A DNA stretch of 64,000 bases from Clostridium sp. MB40-C1 (GCF_030913655.1 NZ_CP133189.1:3586001-3650000), one strand, 5' to 3'. Counted from the first letter of the stretch, positions 1-9,686 are shown. A program made the numbers and translations. The notes: generated from the letters alone by a model not told the origin.

Positions 1-1
1 A

Positions 2-865
2 AGTGTATCTGTAGTTTTAAAAGCACTTAATAGTGATTATTGGAAACAAGTTCAAGCTGGAGCTAAAGCTGCAGAAAAAGAACTTGGTGTTAAAGTAGAA
101 GTATTGGGACCAAATGCAGAGACTGATATAGTTGGTCAAACTTCTCTTATGGAAGACCAAATAGTAAAAGGTGCATCTGCTTTAGTTGTAGCACCATCAC
201 AGCCAAGTGCTGCAATAGCTTCTTTTGATAAGGCAGATAGTGAAAAGATACCAGTTATATTAATAGATACAGATGCTAAATGGGATAAAAAGAAAGCTTT
301 TGTTGGAACAGGTAATCTTGAAGGTGGAAAGCTAGGCGGAGAATATATAGGTAAAAAATTAAAGAAGGGTGACGAAGTAGTTATAATCAGAGGAGCGCTT
401 GGTGATGCTACTCATGATGAACGTGTAAATGGAGCAAAAGAAAAGATGCAAGCTGCAGGATTAAAAATTGTAGAAATTCAACCAGCAGATAGTGATAGAG
501 ATAAAGCTATGTCAGTAATGGAAAATCTTCTTCAAACTCACCCAAATGTAAAAGGTGTATTCTGCTCAAATGATGAAATGGCATTGGGAGCAATTAGAGC
601 ACTTAAACAAACAAATAAAAAAGGCATAACTGTTGTAGGATTTGATGGTTCTCCAGATGCATTAAAATCTATTAAAGCAGGAGAGCTTACAGGAACTGTT
701 GCTCAAAGTGCTTATAATATAGGAAAAATGGGAGTAGAAACAGCAGTTAAAATAATTAAAGGTGAAAAAGTTGAAGCAAGAGTAGATACAGGAACAAATT
801 TAATAGATAAATCAAATGTAGATAAAGCACAAGAAGAATTAAATAAGATTTTAGGAACGAAATAG
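2..865 (+). CDS. rbsB: Ribose-type ABC transporter substrate-binding protein, 5' end outside window
   Basis: This is the C-terminal part (288 codons visible) of a periplasmic-binding-protein type 1 sugar receptor. In Gram-positive cells it is a membrane-anchored lipoprotein that delivers ribose or a similar pentose to the RbsAC importer. The frame is open from base 2, so the signal peptide and start are upstream; the TTG near base 104 is internal. The hallmark second lobe is visible (GVFCSNDEMALGAIRAL, then VVGFDGSPDALKSIKAGELT, then a TVAQSAYNIGKMG stretch), matching the RbsB/CUT2 receptor family. It is followed at a 119-bp distance by rbsA and rbsC on the same strand. Ribose is inferred from family and operon; another pentose, autoinducer-2 or galactose-like ligand cannot be excluded. 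Confidence 0.88.
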   Translation, partial: SVSVVLKALNSDYWKQVQAGAKAAEKELGVKVEVLGPNAETDIVGQTSLMEDQIVKGASALVVAPSQPSAAIASFDKADSEKIPVILIDTDAKWDKKKAFVGTGNLEGGKLGGEYIGKKLKKGDEVVIIRGALGDATHDERVNGAKEKMQAAGLKIVEIQPADSDRDKAMSVMENLLQTHPNVKGVFCSNDEMALGAIRALKQTNKKGITVVGFDGSPDALKSIKAGELTGTVAQSAYNIGKMGVETAVKIIKGEKVEARVDTGTNLIDKSNVDKAQEELNKILGTK

Positions 866-890
866 AGGATTTATAAAAATACAGATAAAA

Positions 891-931
891 GATCACTTTG
901 CAGGTTCAAAATCTGGAGTTGTAAAGTGATC
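891..931 (+). promoter_or_regulatory. Intercistronic hairpin between rbsB and rbsA
   Basis: Bases 891-902 (GATCACTTTGCA) pair with 920-931 (TGTAAAGTGATC), a 12-bp stem with one G-U pair and a 17-nt loop. No U-tract follows. In sugar ABC operons such hairpins after the receptor gene typically stabilise its mRNA or attenuate distal genes, so the receptor outnumbers the transporter. That role is inferred here. Confidence 0.7.
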
Positions 932-984
932 TAACTTAAAAAATATGATAATTTTTACAGCTAATAAACGGAGGTGGTTCATTA

Positions 985-2475
985 ATGAAACAACCACTTA
1001 TTGAATTAAAGGGTGTTTCTAAAGTTTTCCCAGGGGTAAAAGCGCTTGATTCAATTGATTTAGATGTACTTCCAGGAGAAATCCATGGCTTAATAGGTGA
1101 AAATGGTGCAGGAAAATCTACTTTAATAAAGATATTAACAGGAGCTTATACAAATGACGAAGGAAAGCTTTTTGTAGAAGGTAAAGAAACTGTTATTCAA
1201 AATCCAAAGCATGCAATGAGTTTGGGCATAAATGCAATTTATCAAGAACTTAATATAATGCCGGAATTGACAGTTCTAGATAATATTTTTATGGGAAGAG
1301 AAGTAAAAGGTAAAAATGGATTATTAGATAAAAAAATGATGACAGAGAAAGCACAAGAATTGCTTAAAGATTTAGGGCAAAACATTGACCCTAAATCAAA
1401 TATTGCTAACTTAGGAATGGGACATCAACAAATGGTAGAAATAGCTAAGGCACTTACAATAGAAACAAAGCTATTAATTATGGACGAACCTACTTCTAGT
1501 TTAAGTGAAAAAGAAGTAAGAGAGTTAATGAAAACTATAAGAGGATTAAAAGAAAAAGGTATTGCAGTAATTTTTATTTCGCATAGACTACCAGAACTTT
1601 TTGAAATATGTGACAGGGTTACTGTAATGAGAGATGGTAAAAAAGTTAAGACTTTAGGTATAGAAGAATTGACAGAAGATGATTTAATTAAGTTAATGGT
1701 AGGAAGAAGTTTAGAACAACAATTTCCTAAGATAGAAACAAAAATTGGAGAAGAAATATTAAGAGTTGAAAATTTAACAAGTGAAGGTGTATTTGAGAAT
1801 GTTAATTTCAACTTAAAAAGAGGAGAAATATTAGGAATAGCAGGTCTTGTTGGAGCAGGACGAACTGAAATTGTAAGATCTATTTTTGGAGCAGACCCAA
1901 TAAGTAGTGGAAAAATATATATCAAAGGTAATGAGGTTAAGATAAAATCTCCATCAGATGCCATGAAAAATGGAATAGCGTTCCTAACTGAGGATAGAAA
2001 AGGACAAGGTTTAATCCTTGGCAACACTATAGATTTCAATATGTCAATAAGTTGTTATGACGATTTTAAGAATGGCTTTTTAATAGACTTAAAAAAGATG
2101 AAACAAGCAGCTATAGATAACATTGAAAAATTAAAAATTAGTCCACCAGTACCTTCATTCATAGCGGGAAAATTAAGTGGAGGAAATCAACAGAAAGTAG
2201 TTATAGGTAAATGGCTTAATACTAATGCAGATATATTTATATTTGATGAACCTACAAGAGGTATTGATGTAGGGGCAAAGGTAGAAGTTTATAATATTAT
2301 GAATGACCTTATTTCTAAAGGGGCAGCAGTTATAATGATTTCATCTGAATTACCAGAAGTAATTGGTATGAGTGATAGAGTGCTTGTAATAAGTGAAGGA
2401 AAGCTTACTGCTGAAATAGGTAGAGAAGGTTTAACACAAGAAAATATAATGAAAGCTGCAACTGCAGGCCATTAG
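985..2475 (+). CDS. rbsA: Ribose import ATP-binding protein, double ABC domain
   Basis: A 496-residue fusion of two ABC ATPase domains, the normal architecture and length for CUT2-family sugar importers; it energises uptake through RbsC at the cytoplasmic membrane. The first domain has a canonical Walker A (GENGAGKST, residues 38-46) and Walker B (LLIMDEPTSSLS) but a degenerate signature (LGMGHQQMVEIA). The second has a degenerate Walker A (GLVGAGRTE), a good signature (LSGGNQQKVVIGKWL) and Walker B (IFIFDEPTRGID). This asymmetry is typical of RbsA/MglA/XylG. The start is set by GGAGGTGG about 8 nt upstream. It lies 13 bp before rbsC and is surely co-transcribed. Substrate specificity is not readable from the ATPase. 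Confidence 0.93.
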   Translation: MKQPLIELKGVSKVFPGVKALDSIDLDVLPGEIHGLIGENGAGKSTLIKILTGAYTNDEGKLFVEGKETVIQNPKHAMSLGINAIYQELNIMPELTVLDNIFMGREVKGKNGLLDKKMMTEKAQELLKDLGQNIDPKSNIANLGMGHQQMVEIAKALTIETKLLIMDEPTSSLSEKEVRELMKTIRGLKEKGIAVIFISHRLPELFEICDRVTVMRDGKKVKTLGIEELTEDDLIKLMVGRSLEQQFPKIETKIGEEILRVENLTSEGVFENVNFNLKRGEILGIAGLVGAGRTEIVRSIFGADPISSGKIYIKGNEVKIKSPSDAMKNGIAFLTEDRKGQGLILGNTIDFNMSISCYDDFKNGFLIDLKKMKQAAIDNIEKLKISPPVPSFIAGKLSGGNQQKVVIGKWLNTNADIFIFDEPTRGIDVGAKVEVYNIMNDLISKGAAVIMISSELPEVIGMSDRVLVISEGKLTAEIGREGLTQENIMKAATAGH

Positions 2476-2488
2476 GGGGGAGAAGTAA

Positions 2489-3490
2489 ATGCCAAACGCT
2501 GAAATTAAAAATGAAAGATTTTCTACTGCTAAAGAGAAAAACACATTTAGAGATATTGTAAGTAAATTTGGACCTTTATTAGGATTGATATTACTTTGTG
2601 TAGTATTGAGTATAGCATCTCCAAAGTTTTTAACATTTAAGAATATAATGAATGTAGCTAGACAATCCGCTATAAATAGTTTAATTGCTTCAGGTATGCT
2701 GTTAGCAATATTGACAGCTGGAATTGATTTGTCAGTTGGTTCTATATTAGCATTGTCAACATGTATAATGGGGGTAGCTATGAAAGCGGGACTTAATCCT
2801 TATTTATGCATAATTTTAGGCATAGGTTCTGGTGCTTTCTTAGGATTAATAAATGGATTACTTCTTACTAAGCTACATTTACCACATCCATTTATATCAA
2901 CTTTAGGTATGAAGAACGTAGCTAGGGGACTTGCACTGATGGTTACAGCTGCATCTCCAATATCAGGATTTCCAAAACCTATTCAATTTTTAGGTGGAGA
3001 ATTCTTAGGACCTGTACCTGTAAGTGTTATTTTAGTAATTTTAGTTTTTATCGGATATCATATATTTTTAAATAGAACAAAACAAGGTAGACACATTTAT
3101 GCAGTAGGAAGTAATCCTGAAGCAGCAAGACTATCAGGAGTTAATGTTAATAAAACTTTAGTTATTGTTTATACATTATGCGGAACTATGGCAGGACTTG
3201 CTGGTATAGTACTAGTAGGAAGAGTTAATGCAGCATTCCCACTAGCTGGGCTTGATTTTGACTTAGACGCTATTGCTGCTTGTATCATAGGAGGAGCATC
3301 ATTTATGGGAGGCGCAGGTACTATTTGGGGTACATTAATTGGAGCTTTGATAATTTCAGTACTAAGAAATGGTTTGAACTTATTAGGTGTATCAGCTGAC
3401 GTACAAACAGTTGCTATTGGATTAGTTATCATCGGAGCTGTTTATGTAGACGTATTAAGAAGACGCGCTGAACAAAAAGTAAAAGCTTAA
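2489..3490 (+). CDS. rbsC: Ribose ABC transporter permease
   Basis: A 333-residue, highly hydrophobic membrane protein of the CUT2 permease family, with the usual eight to ten membrane segments after a polar N-terminus of about 30 residues. The family-typical stretch ASGMLLAILTAGIDLSVGS lies near residues 67-85, and the conserved glycine-rich loop CIIGGASFMGGAGTIWGT lies in the last third. The gene starts 13 bp after rbsA with GGGGGGAG as the ribosome site, and a strong terminator follows. It completes rbsB-rbsA-rbsC; rbsK, rbsD and an rbsR repressor are not downstream, so they must lie upstream or elsewhere. Confidence 0.93.
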   Translation: MPNAEIKNERFSTAKEKNTFRDIVSKFGPLLGLILLCVVLSIASPKFLTFKNIMNVARQSAINSLIASGMLLAILTAGIDLSVGSILALSTCIMGVAMKAGLNPYLCIILGIGSGAFLGLINGLLLTKLHLPHPFISTLGMKNVARGLALMVTAASPISGFPKPIQFLGGEFLGPVPVSVILVILVFIGYHIFLNRTKQGRHIYAVGSNPEAARLSGVNVNKTLVIVYTLCGTMAGLAGIVLVGRVNAAFPLAGLDFDLDAIAACIIGGASFMGGAGTIWGTLIGALIISVLRNGLNLLGVSADVQTVAIGLVIIGAVYVDVLRRRAEQKVKA

Positions 3491-3518
3491 TCTTAAAATA
3501 TAACTTTATAAAAAAATG

Positions 3519-3556
3519 AAAAGCTGTTTCCTTATAATGAGGAGACAGCTTTCTTC
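3519..3556 (+). terminator. Intrinsic terminator of rbs operon
   Basis: Stem AAAGCTGTTTCC (3520-3531) pairs with GGAGACAGCTTT (3541-3552) with one G-U pair, followed by a T-rich tail. It lies 30 bp after the rbsC stop. Confidence 0.88.
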
Positions 3557-3727
3557 ATTATAAGTTTTAAGAAATTGTTGATTTCATAAAAATATTTCGC
3601 TTATAAATAATTATGAAATGTAAAACAATTAAATATAAGAGATTAATCAATATAAGATTCCATATTTATTAATTAAATTAACTAATATATAATTTAAGTG
3701 AGTGATTTTTTCAATGAGGAGGAATGA

Positions 3728-5266
3728 ATGTTGAGTGTTAATTGGGACAAACTTAGAAATGGAACAGACATAAGAGGAGTAGCTTTGGAAGGTGTAGAAG
3801 GTGAGAAAGTAAACTTAACTGAAGATGTAGCTAAGATTTTAGGGGCTTCTTTTGCAATTTGGTTATCTAAAAAAACAAAAATAAATTTTAATAAGTTAAG
3901 GATATCTATTGGAAGTGATTCTAGATTATCAGGAGATAAAATCAAGAGTGCAATTATAGAGGGTATTAGTAATTTAGGTTGTAAAGTTTATGATTGTGGA
4001 ATGGCATCAACTCCTGCTATGTTTATGACTACAGTTATAAAAGGATATAGATTTCATGGATCAATTATGGTAACAGCTAGTCATCTGCCTTTTAATAAAA
4101 ATGGTATGAAATTTTTTACAAGAGAAGGTGGGATTCAAAAAGAAGATATAATAGAAGTATTATCTATAGCAAAATTAAACAATTTTAATTGGCAAGAAGA
4201 AAAAGGAGAAATTAAGTCAATAGATTTTATATCTGAATATTCTAATATTTTAGTGAACAAAATTAGAAAAGAAGTTAATGATCCTGTAGATAAGTTAAAG
4301 CCTCTTAGAAATTTTAATATAATTGTTGATGCTGGGAATGGAGCAGGTGGATTTTTTGTGGATAAAGTATTAAAAGTTTTGGGGGCTAATACTGAGGGGA
4401 GTCAGTTTATTGAACCAGATGGTAGATTTCCAAACCATGTACCAAATCCAGAAGATAAGGAGGCTATGGAATCTATACAAAGAGCTGTCTTAAAGAATAA
4501 AGCAGATTTGGGGATTATCTTTGATACTGACGTAGATCGTGCTGCTGTAGTAGATAGAGAGGGAAATGAAATTAATAGAAATAAATTAATTGCTTTAATG
4601 GCCTCAATAGTATTGGAGGAACATCCAAAATCTGTTGTTATTACAGACTCGGTAACTTCTAATGGATTAAAAAATTTTATTGAAAATAAATTAGGTGGAA
4701 CACATCATCGTTTTAAAAGAGGGTATAAAAATGTAATAAATGAAGCTATTCGTTTAAATAATGAAAATAAAGAAAGTTGGCTCGCAATAGAAACTTCAGG
4801 GCATGGAGCTTTAAAAGAAAATTATTTCCTTGATGATGGAGCTTATTTAGTATCAAAAATTTTGATAAAAATGGCAAAGATTAAGTTAGAGGAAAATAAA
4901 GGTTTACATTCATTAATAGAAGATCTAGAAGAACCTTTAGAAAGTGAGGAATTTAGGCTAAAAATAAAATGTGAGGATTTTAATGAGTATGGAGATAAAA
5001 TAGTAAAAGACTTAAGAGAGTACTTAGAAGATAAAGAAGGCTGGGTAATTGTTCCAGATAATTATGAAGGTATTAGAGTTTCGTGTAGCAAGGAACATGG
5101 AGATGGATGGTTTTTGCTTAGAATATCATTGCATGACCCTGTAATGCCCTTAAACATAGAATCTAATTCTAATGGAGGAGTAAAGTTTATAATATCTTCT
5201 TTAATTGAATTTCTTAGTCGCTATAAAGAATTAGATTTAACAAATATAAGACAGTATATAAAATAA
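3728..5266 (+). CDS. Phosphoglucomutase/phosphomannomutase family protein
   Basis: A 512-residue alpha-D-phosphohexomutase that would interconvert hexose 1- and 6-phosphates in the cytoplasm. Visible motifs: the catalytic phosphoserine loop VTASHLPFNKNGMKFF (Ser at about 118), the metal-binding loop FDTDVDRAA (about residue 266), the sugar-binding loop ETSGHGA, and a C-terminal phosphate-binding region (YEGIRVSC). The opening NGTDIRGVA is characteristic of the family. The start follows GAGGAGG by 5 nt. It stands just before glgA and glgP, which suggests it supplies or removes glucose 1-phosphate for glycogen turnover, although it has its own terminator. Whether glucose or mannose phosphate is preferred cannot be told. 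Confidence 0.88.
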   Translation: MLSVNWDKLRNGTDIRGVALEGVEGEKVNLTEDVAKILGASFAIWLSKKTKINFNKLRISIGSDSRLSGDKIKSAIIEGISNLGCKVYDCGMASTPAMFMTTVIKGYRFHGSIMVTASHLPFNKNGMKFFTREGGIQKEDIIEVLSIAKLNNFNWQEEKGEIKSIDFISEYSNILVNKIRKEVNDPVDKLKPLRNFNIIVDAGNGAGGFFVDKVLKVLGANTEGSQFIEPDGRFPNHVPNPEDKEAMESIQRAVLKNKADLGIIFDTDVDRAAVVDREGNEINRNKLIALMASIVLEEHPKSVVITDSVTSNGLKNFIENKLGGTHHRFKRGYKNVINEAIRLNNENKESWLAIETSGHGALKENYFLDDGAYLVSKILIKMAKIKLEENKGLHSLIEDLEEPLESEEFRLKIKCEDFNEYGDKIVKDLREYLEDKEGWVIVPDNYEGIRVSCSKEHGDGWFLLRISLHDPVMPLNIESNSNGGVKFIISSLIEFLSRYKELDLTNIRQYIK

Positions 5267-5282
5267 ATATAGAGTATGTATT

Positions 5283-5322
5283 AAAGTGTTACTTTATTAT
5301 AAATAAGCTAACACTTTTTTAT
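5283..5322 (+). terminator. Intrinsic terminator after phosphohexomutase gene
   Basis: AAAGTGTTA (5283-5291) pairs with TAACACTTT (5309-5317), followed by a run of T. It separates this gene from glgA. Confidence 0.85.
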
Positions 5323-5460
5323 TTATAAAATATGTAATTAATCATATATTTTATAAATTCATTTTTAAAAATCCAAATAATATGTTATAATTTATAAAGG
5401 AAAAAAATGTAATATAATCCAAAAATATTAATTTTATTTCGGGGAAAGAGGGGATAGTTA

Positions 5461-6897
5461 ATGAAGGTTTTATTTGTTTCCTCAGAGTCATATCCATTTA
5501 TAAAAACAGGGGGACTGGGGGATGTTACTTATGCTTTACCAAAAGCTTTAAGAAAACTCGGTGTGGATGTTAGGGTCATTATACCTAAATATAGTGGTAT
5601 AGATACTAAGTATTTAAATAGAATGGAGAAGGTAAGAGAGTTTAATGTTAGAGTAGGTTGGAGAGAAAAGTATTGTGGACTTTTAAAATTGGAAGAACAG
5701 GGAGTACCATTCTATTTTATAGATAATGAATATTATTTTAAAAGAATAAAAGCTTATGGAGACTATGATGATGGGGAGAAATTTGTATATTTCTCAAGAG
5801 CTGTTTTAGAAGCTATAAATTATTTAGATGATTTTGTTCCTGATGTAGTTCATTGTAATGATTGGCATGCTGCTATAAGTATTCCCATATTAAAAGATAA
5901 CTATAAGGATAATTATAAATATAAAAACATTAAGACTGTATATACAATACATAACTTGAAGTATCAAGGTGTATTTAAAAAGGAAATTTTAGAAGATTTA
6001 GTTGGTTTGAGTATGGATTATTATTCAGAGGATAAACTTAAATATTATGATGATATTTCTTTTATGAAAGGAGGTATTATGTATTCAGATATAGTTTCTA
6101 CTGTAAGTCCTACTTATGCTGAAGAAATAAAGACAGAGTATTTTGGAGAAGGATTGCATGGACTTCTTGCTGGAGTAGATTATAAATTATATGGAATTTT
6201 GAATGGAATTGATATGGAGATTAATAATCCTCAAAGAGATTCAAATATATTTTTTAATTATGATGAAAGAAATTTACAAAATAAACAATATAATAAAGAA
6301 GAGTTACAGAGAATACTTGGATTGCCTGTAAATAAAGAAATACCTATGATAGGAATGGTAACAAGGCTTGAAGAACAAAAGGGTTTAGATTTAGTTCAAT
6401 GTGTTATAGAGGATATACTTAAAGAAAATTTACAAATAGTAGTTTTAGGCACTGGAGATAAAAAGTATGAGGATATGTTTAAATTTTTTGCATGGAAATA
6501 TCCAGATAAAGTTTCTGCAAATATATATTTTGATTCGTCTATTTCGCAGAAAATATATGCTGCATCAGATATGTTTTTAATGCCTTCAAAATTTGAACCA
6601 TGTGGAATTGGTCAACTTATAGCATTAAGATATGGAAGTATTCCAATAGTAAGAGAAACTGGAGGTTTGAACGATACTGTAAAAGCATATAATGAATTTT
6701 CAGGAGAGGGTAATGGATTTACTTTTAAGGATTTTAATGCTCATGATATGTTATACACTATAAAAAGAGCTCTAGGATTTTATAAAAATAAAGGTCTTTG
6801 GATTAATTTAGCAAAGAAAGCTATGCAAGAGGACAATAGTTGGAACAAATCTGCTCAGGAATATATAAATATATATAACAAGCTAGTATTAAATTAA
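5461..6897 (+). CDS. glgA: Glycogen synthase (ADP-glucose type)
   Basis: A 478-residue GT5-family glucosyltransferase that extends alpha-1,4-glucan from nucleotide-glucose. The N-terminal ADP-glucose-binding motif KTGGLGDV is at residues 15-22. The second Rossmann lobe carries the catalytic signature FMPSKFEPCGIGQLIALRYG followed by VRETGGLNDTV. The length matches bacterial GlgA. Start ATG follows GGGGAAAGAGGGG. It is 11 bp upstream of glgP and co-transcribed with it. ADP-glucose pyrophosphorylase (GlgC/GlgD) and branching enzyme (GlgB), often clustered with it, are absent from this window. Confidence 0.95.
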   Translation: MKVLFVSSESYPFIKTGGLGDVTYALPKALRKLGVDVRVIIPKYSGIDTKYLNRMEKVREFNVRVGWREKYCGLLKLEEQGVPFYFIDNEYYFKRIKAYGDYDDGEKFVYFSRAVLEAINYLDDFVPDVVHCNDWHAAISIPILKDNYKDNYKYKNIKTVYTIHNLKYQGVFKKEILEDLVGLSMDYYSEDKLKYYDDISFMKGGIMYSDIVSTVSPTYAEEIKTEYFGEGLHGLLAGVDYKLYGILNGIDMEINNPQRDSNIFFNYDERNLQNKQYNKEELQRILGLPVNKEIPMIGMVTRLEEQKGLDLVQCVIEDILKENLQIVVLGTGDKKYEDMFKFFAWKYPDKVSANIYFDSSISQKIYAASDMFLMPSKFEPCGIGQLIALRYGSIPIVRETGGLNDTVKAYNEFSGEGNGFTFKDFNAHDMLYTIKRALGFYKNKGLWINLAKKAMQEDNSWNKSAQEYINIYNKLVLN

Positions 6898-6908
6898 ATG
6901 TTTTAGGG

Positions 6909-9353
6909 GTGAAAGAGGTGACTTTGAATAAAGAAACCATAAAAAAAGACTTTAATAAAAAATTGATGAACATGTTTTCAGAGGATGTAGAGGAAGCTTC
7001 AAACTTTCATAAATATTTGGCTTTTTCAAGTCTTATAAAAGAATATTGCTCAGAAAATTGGTTTAAAACAAATAAGCAATATAGAAAAAATGCGGAGAAA
7101 CAAGTGTACTATTTTTCTATGGAGTTTTTAATAGGTAGACTCCTAAGAAGTAATTTGCTAAATTTAGGAATAGAAAAAGAGAGTGAAGAAGCTTTAAGGG
7201 AATTAGGAGTAGATTTAAAGGATTTAGAAGAAGAGGAAAAAGATGCTGGGCTTGGCAATGGAGGACTTGGTAGATTAGCAGCTTGCTTTTTAGATTCTAT
7301 GGCATCATTAGGAATACCAGGACATGGATGTGGTATTAGATATAAGTATGGTTTATTTGAACAAAAAATTGTGGATGGTTATCAAGTTGAAATACCTGAT
7401 AATTGGTTAAAGGAAGGCAATGCGTGGGAAGTCAGAAAAGATGATAAAGCTGTAGTAGTAAAATTTGGTGGAAGAGTTAATCCTGTAATGAAAAATGATA
7501 GGCTTAATTTTGAGTATAAAGACTATGATGAAGTGTTAGCAGTGCCTTATGATATGCCTGTTATAGGATATCATAATAATACAGTTAATACTTTAAGGTT
7601 ATGGAGTGCAGAGACTGTTGAAAGTGATGATGAACTAGATTTTTCTTTTTTTAACTATGGAGATTATTCAAAAGCTGTTCAATATAAATCTTCTGTTGAG
7701 TCTATTTCAAAAGTATTATATCCTGACGATTCACATATTCAAGGGAAAATTTTACGTTTGAAACAACAATATTTTTTTGTAAGTGCTGGAATACAGAGTA
7801 TAATTAGAAGCTATCTTAAAACTGGTCAACCAATAAATGATTTATATAAACATGTAGCTATACACATAAATGATACTCATCCATCTCTTTCTGTACCAGA
7901 ACTTATGAGAATACTAATAGATGAGAAGGAGATGGAATGGGATGAGGCTTGGAATATAACAACAAAGACCATTTCATATACAAATCATACTATAATGGCA
8001 GAAGCTCTTGAAAAGTGGCCTGTTGATTTGGTTAAAAGTTTATTCCCAAGGATTTATATGATAATTGAGGAAATAAACAGAAGATTTGTAGAAAAACTTT
8101 ATTCAAGCTATCCTAATGAATCTAGTAAGGTTAATAAAATGGCTATTATCATTAATGGAGAAGTAAGAATGGCTAACATGCTTATAGTTGGAGGGCACTC
8201 AGTTAATGGCGTAGCGAAGCTTCATACAGAGATATTGAAATCAAGAGAACTGTTAGATTTTTATGAATTATATCCTGAAAAATTTAATAACAAGACTAAT
8301 GGAATAACTCATAGAAGATGGCTTATTCAAGCAAACCCTAGTTTAGCAGAACTTATAACTGAAACTATAGGGGATAGATGGAAAAAACATCCTAAAAAGC
8401 TAATTGAATTACTGAAATATGCTAAATATAGCTCAGTTCAAGATGAAATAGATATAATAAAGAAAAACAATAAAATAAAATTTGCTGATACAGTTAAAAA
8501 CAGATATGGAATTATCATTGATCCTAAATCAATTTATGATGTTCAAGTTAAAAGGCTTCATGCTTATAAACGTCAAATGCTTAATTTATTTCATATAATG
8601 TATTTATATAATAAATTAAAAGAAAATCCTAATTTAGATATATTTCCAAGAACTTTTATCTTTGCAGCGAAGGCATCACCAAGTTATTATTTAGCAAAAG
8701 ATATAATAAAGTTAATAAATACTGTTGGTAATAAGATAAATAATGATAAGAGCATTAAAGACAAGATAAAAGTTTTATTCATTGAAAATTATAGGGTATC
8801 TTTAGCTGAAAAAATAATTCCTTGTGCAGATGTAAGTGAGCAAATATCCACAGCATCTAAAGAAGCTTCTGGAACAGGCAATATGAAGTTTATGATGAAT
8901 GGAGCAATAACTATCGCTACATTAGATGGAGCAAATATTGAAATAAGAGATGAAGTTGGTGATGATAATATTATAACTTTTGGTATGAATGCAAAAGAGG
9001 TTATGAATTTTGAAAAAAATAAAGGATATTCATCATTAGATATATATAATAATGATAGTAGAATTTATAAGATAATAAACCAAATAATAAGTAACTATTT
9101 AGGAGTTTCTACTGGCGAATTTAAAAATCTATATAGTCACTTAATAGAAAAAAATGATGAATATTTTGTATTGAAAGATTTTGATTCTTATGTAAAAGCT
9201 CAAGAAAGAATAGATAGATTGTATAGAGATAGGAAAAAATGGAGTGAAATGAGTATAACCAATATAGCTCATTCAGGAGAATTTTCTAGTGATAATACAA
9301 TTTTAAAATATGCTAGACAAATATGGAATGCTAAGAAAGTTAATATATATTAA
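6909..9353 (+). CDS. glgP: Glycogen/starch/alpha-glucan phosphorylase
   Basis: An 814-residue GT35 enzyme that releases glucose 1-phosphate from alpha-glucans using pyridoxal phosphate. Visible are the N-terminal YFSMEFLIGRLL region, the GLGNGGLGRLAACFLDS substrate loop and the C-terminal EASGTGNMKFMMNGA motif whose lysine (about residue 660) binds PLP. Length is that of a full family member. The GTG at 6909 has AGGG immediately abutting it, so an in-frame TTG at 6924, five bases after GAGG, is a plausible alternative start. The gene is 11 bp behind glgA, so synthesis and breakdown enzymes share an mRNA. No obvious strong terminator follows before the palindrome at about 9.37 kb. Confidence 0.95.
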   Translation: MKEVTLNKETIKKDFNKKLMNMFSEDVEEASNFHKYLAFSSLIKEYCSENWFKTNKQYRKNAEKQVYYFSMEFLIGRLLRSNLLNLGIEKESEEALRELGVDLKDLEEEEKDAGLGNGGLGRLAACFLDSMASLGIPGHGCGIRYKYGLFEQKIVDGYQVEIPDNWLKEGNAWEVRKDDKAVVVKFGGRVNPVMKNDRLNFEYKDYDEVLAVPYDMPVIGYHNNTVNTLRLWSAETVESDDELDFSFFNYGDYSKAVQYKSSVESISKVLYPDDSHIQGKILRLKQQYFFVSAGIQSIIRSYLKTGQPINDLYKHVAIHINDTHPSLSVPELMRILIDEKEMEWDEAWNITTKTISYTNHTIMAEALEKWPVDLVKSLFPRIYMIIEEINRRFVEKLYSSYPNESSKVNKMAIIINGEVRMANMLIVGGHSVNGVAKLHTEILKSRELLDFYELYPEKFNNKTNGITHRRWLIQANPSLAELITETIGDRWKKHPKKLIELLKYAKYSSVQDEIDIIKKNNKIKFADTVKNRYGIIIDPKSIYDVQVKRLHAYKRQMLNLFHIMYLYNKLKENPNLDIFPRTFIFAAKASPSYYLAKDIIKLINTVGNKINNDKSIKDKIKVLFIENYRVSLAEKIIPCADVSEQISTASKEASGTGNMKFMMNGAITIATLDGANIEIRDEVGDDNIITFGMNAKEVMNFEKNKGYSSLDIYNNDSRIYKIINQIISNYLGVSTGEFKNLYSHLIEKNDEYFVLKDFDSYVKAQERIDRLYRDRKKWSEMSITNIAHSGEFSSDNTILKYARQIWNAKKVNIY

Positions 9354-9370
9354 GTGCATAAATAAATTAC

Positions 9371-9590
9371 CCAATAATTCATATTAGCAAAATAAATATA
9401 AAATAATTCCGGATTTAGAATTAAGTTTTCATAAGCTCATTTATTTTAAAATCCTAAATTTTGAAGATCTTCACGTCAAACATCAAAATTCTTAACGGAT
9501 TTTAAAATAAATTTACTAAGAAAACTAAAATTCTAAATGCAAGTCACTATTTTATAGTTATTTTGCTTATGAGTTATGGAATTATAGGGG
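9371..9590. repeat. Long imperfect palindrome (element C)
   Basis: Almost all of the 377-bp gap after glgP is an imperfect inverted repeat. Outer arms: AGCAAAATAA at about 9386 against TTATTTTGCT ending 9567. Middle arms: ATTTAGAATT (about 9413) against AATTCTAAAT (about 9530). Inner arms: TTTATTTTAAAATCC (about 9440) against GGATTTTAAAATAAA (about 9497). No ORF is convincing inside. It looks like a miniature inverted-repeat element or a large folded transcript. I see only one copy in this window. Confidence 0.7.
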
Positions 9591-9649
9591 AATTTAATAA
9601 AATGAAAAAACAAAACCCCACATAGTTAAATGATATGTTCACTTTAAGA

Positions 9650-9686
9650 TAAAAAGGTAGACAGATTAAAAAACAAAAATCTGTCA
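9650..9686 (-). terminator. Probable terminator of the LysM gene
   Basis: GACAGATT (9660-9667) pairs with AATCTGTC (9678-9685). Read on the minus strand the stem is followed by a T-rich stretch, about 45 bp after the LysM gene stop. Confidence 0.55.

Noticed and set aside
1425-2039. 204-codon open frame antisense to rbsA
   Set aside because: It is a shadow frame over a well-supported gene, without a ribosome site or recognisable domain.
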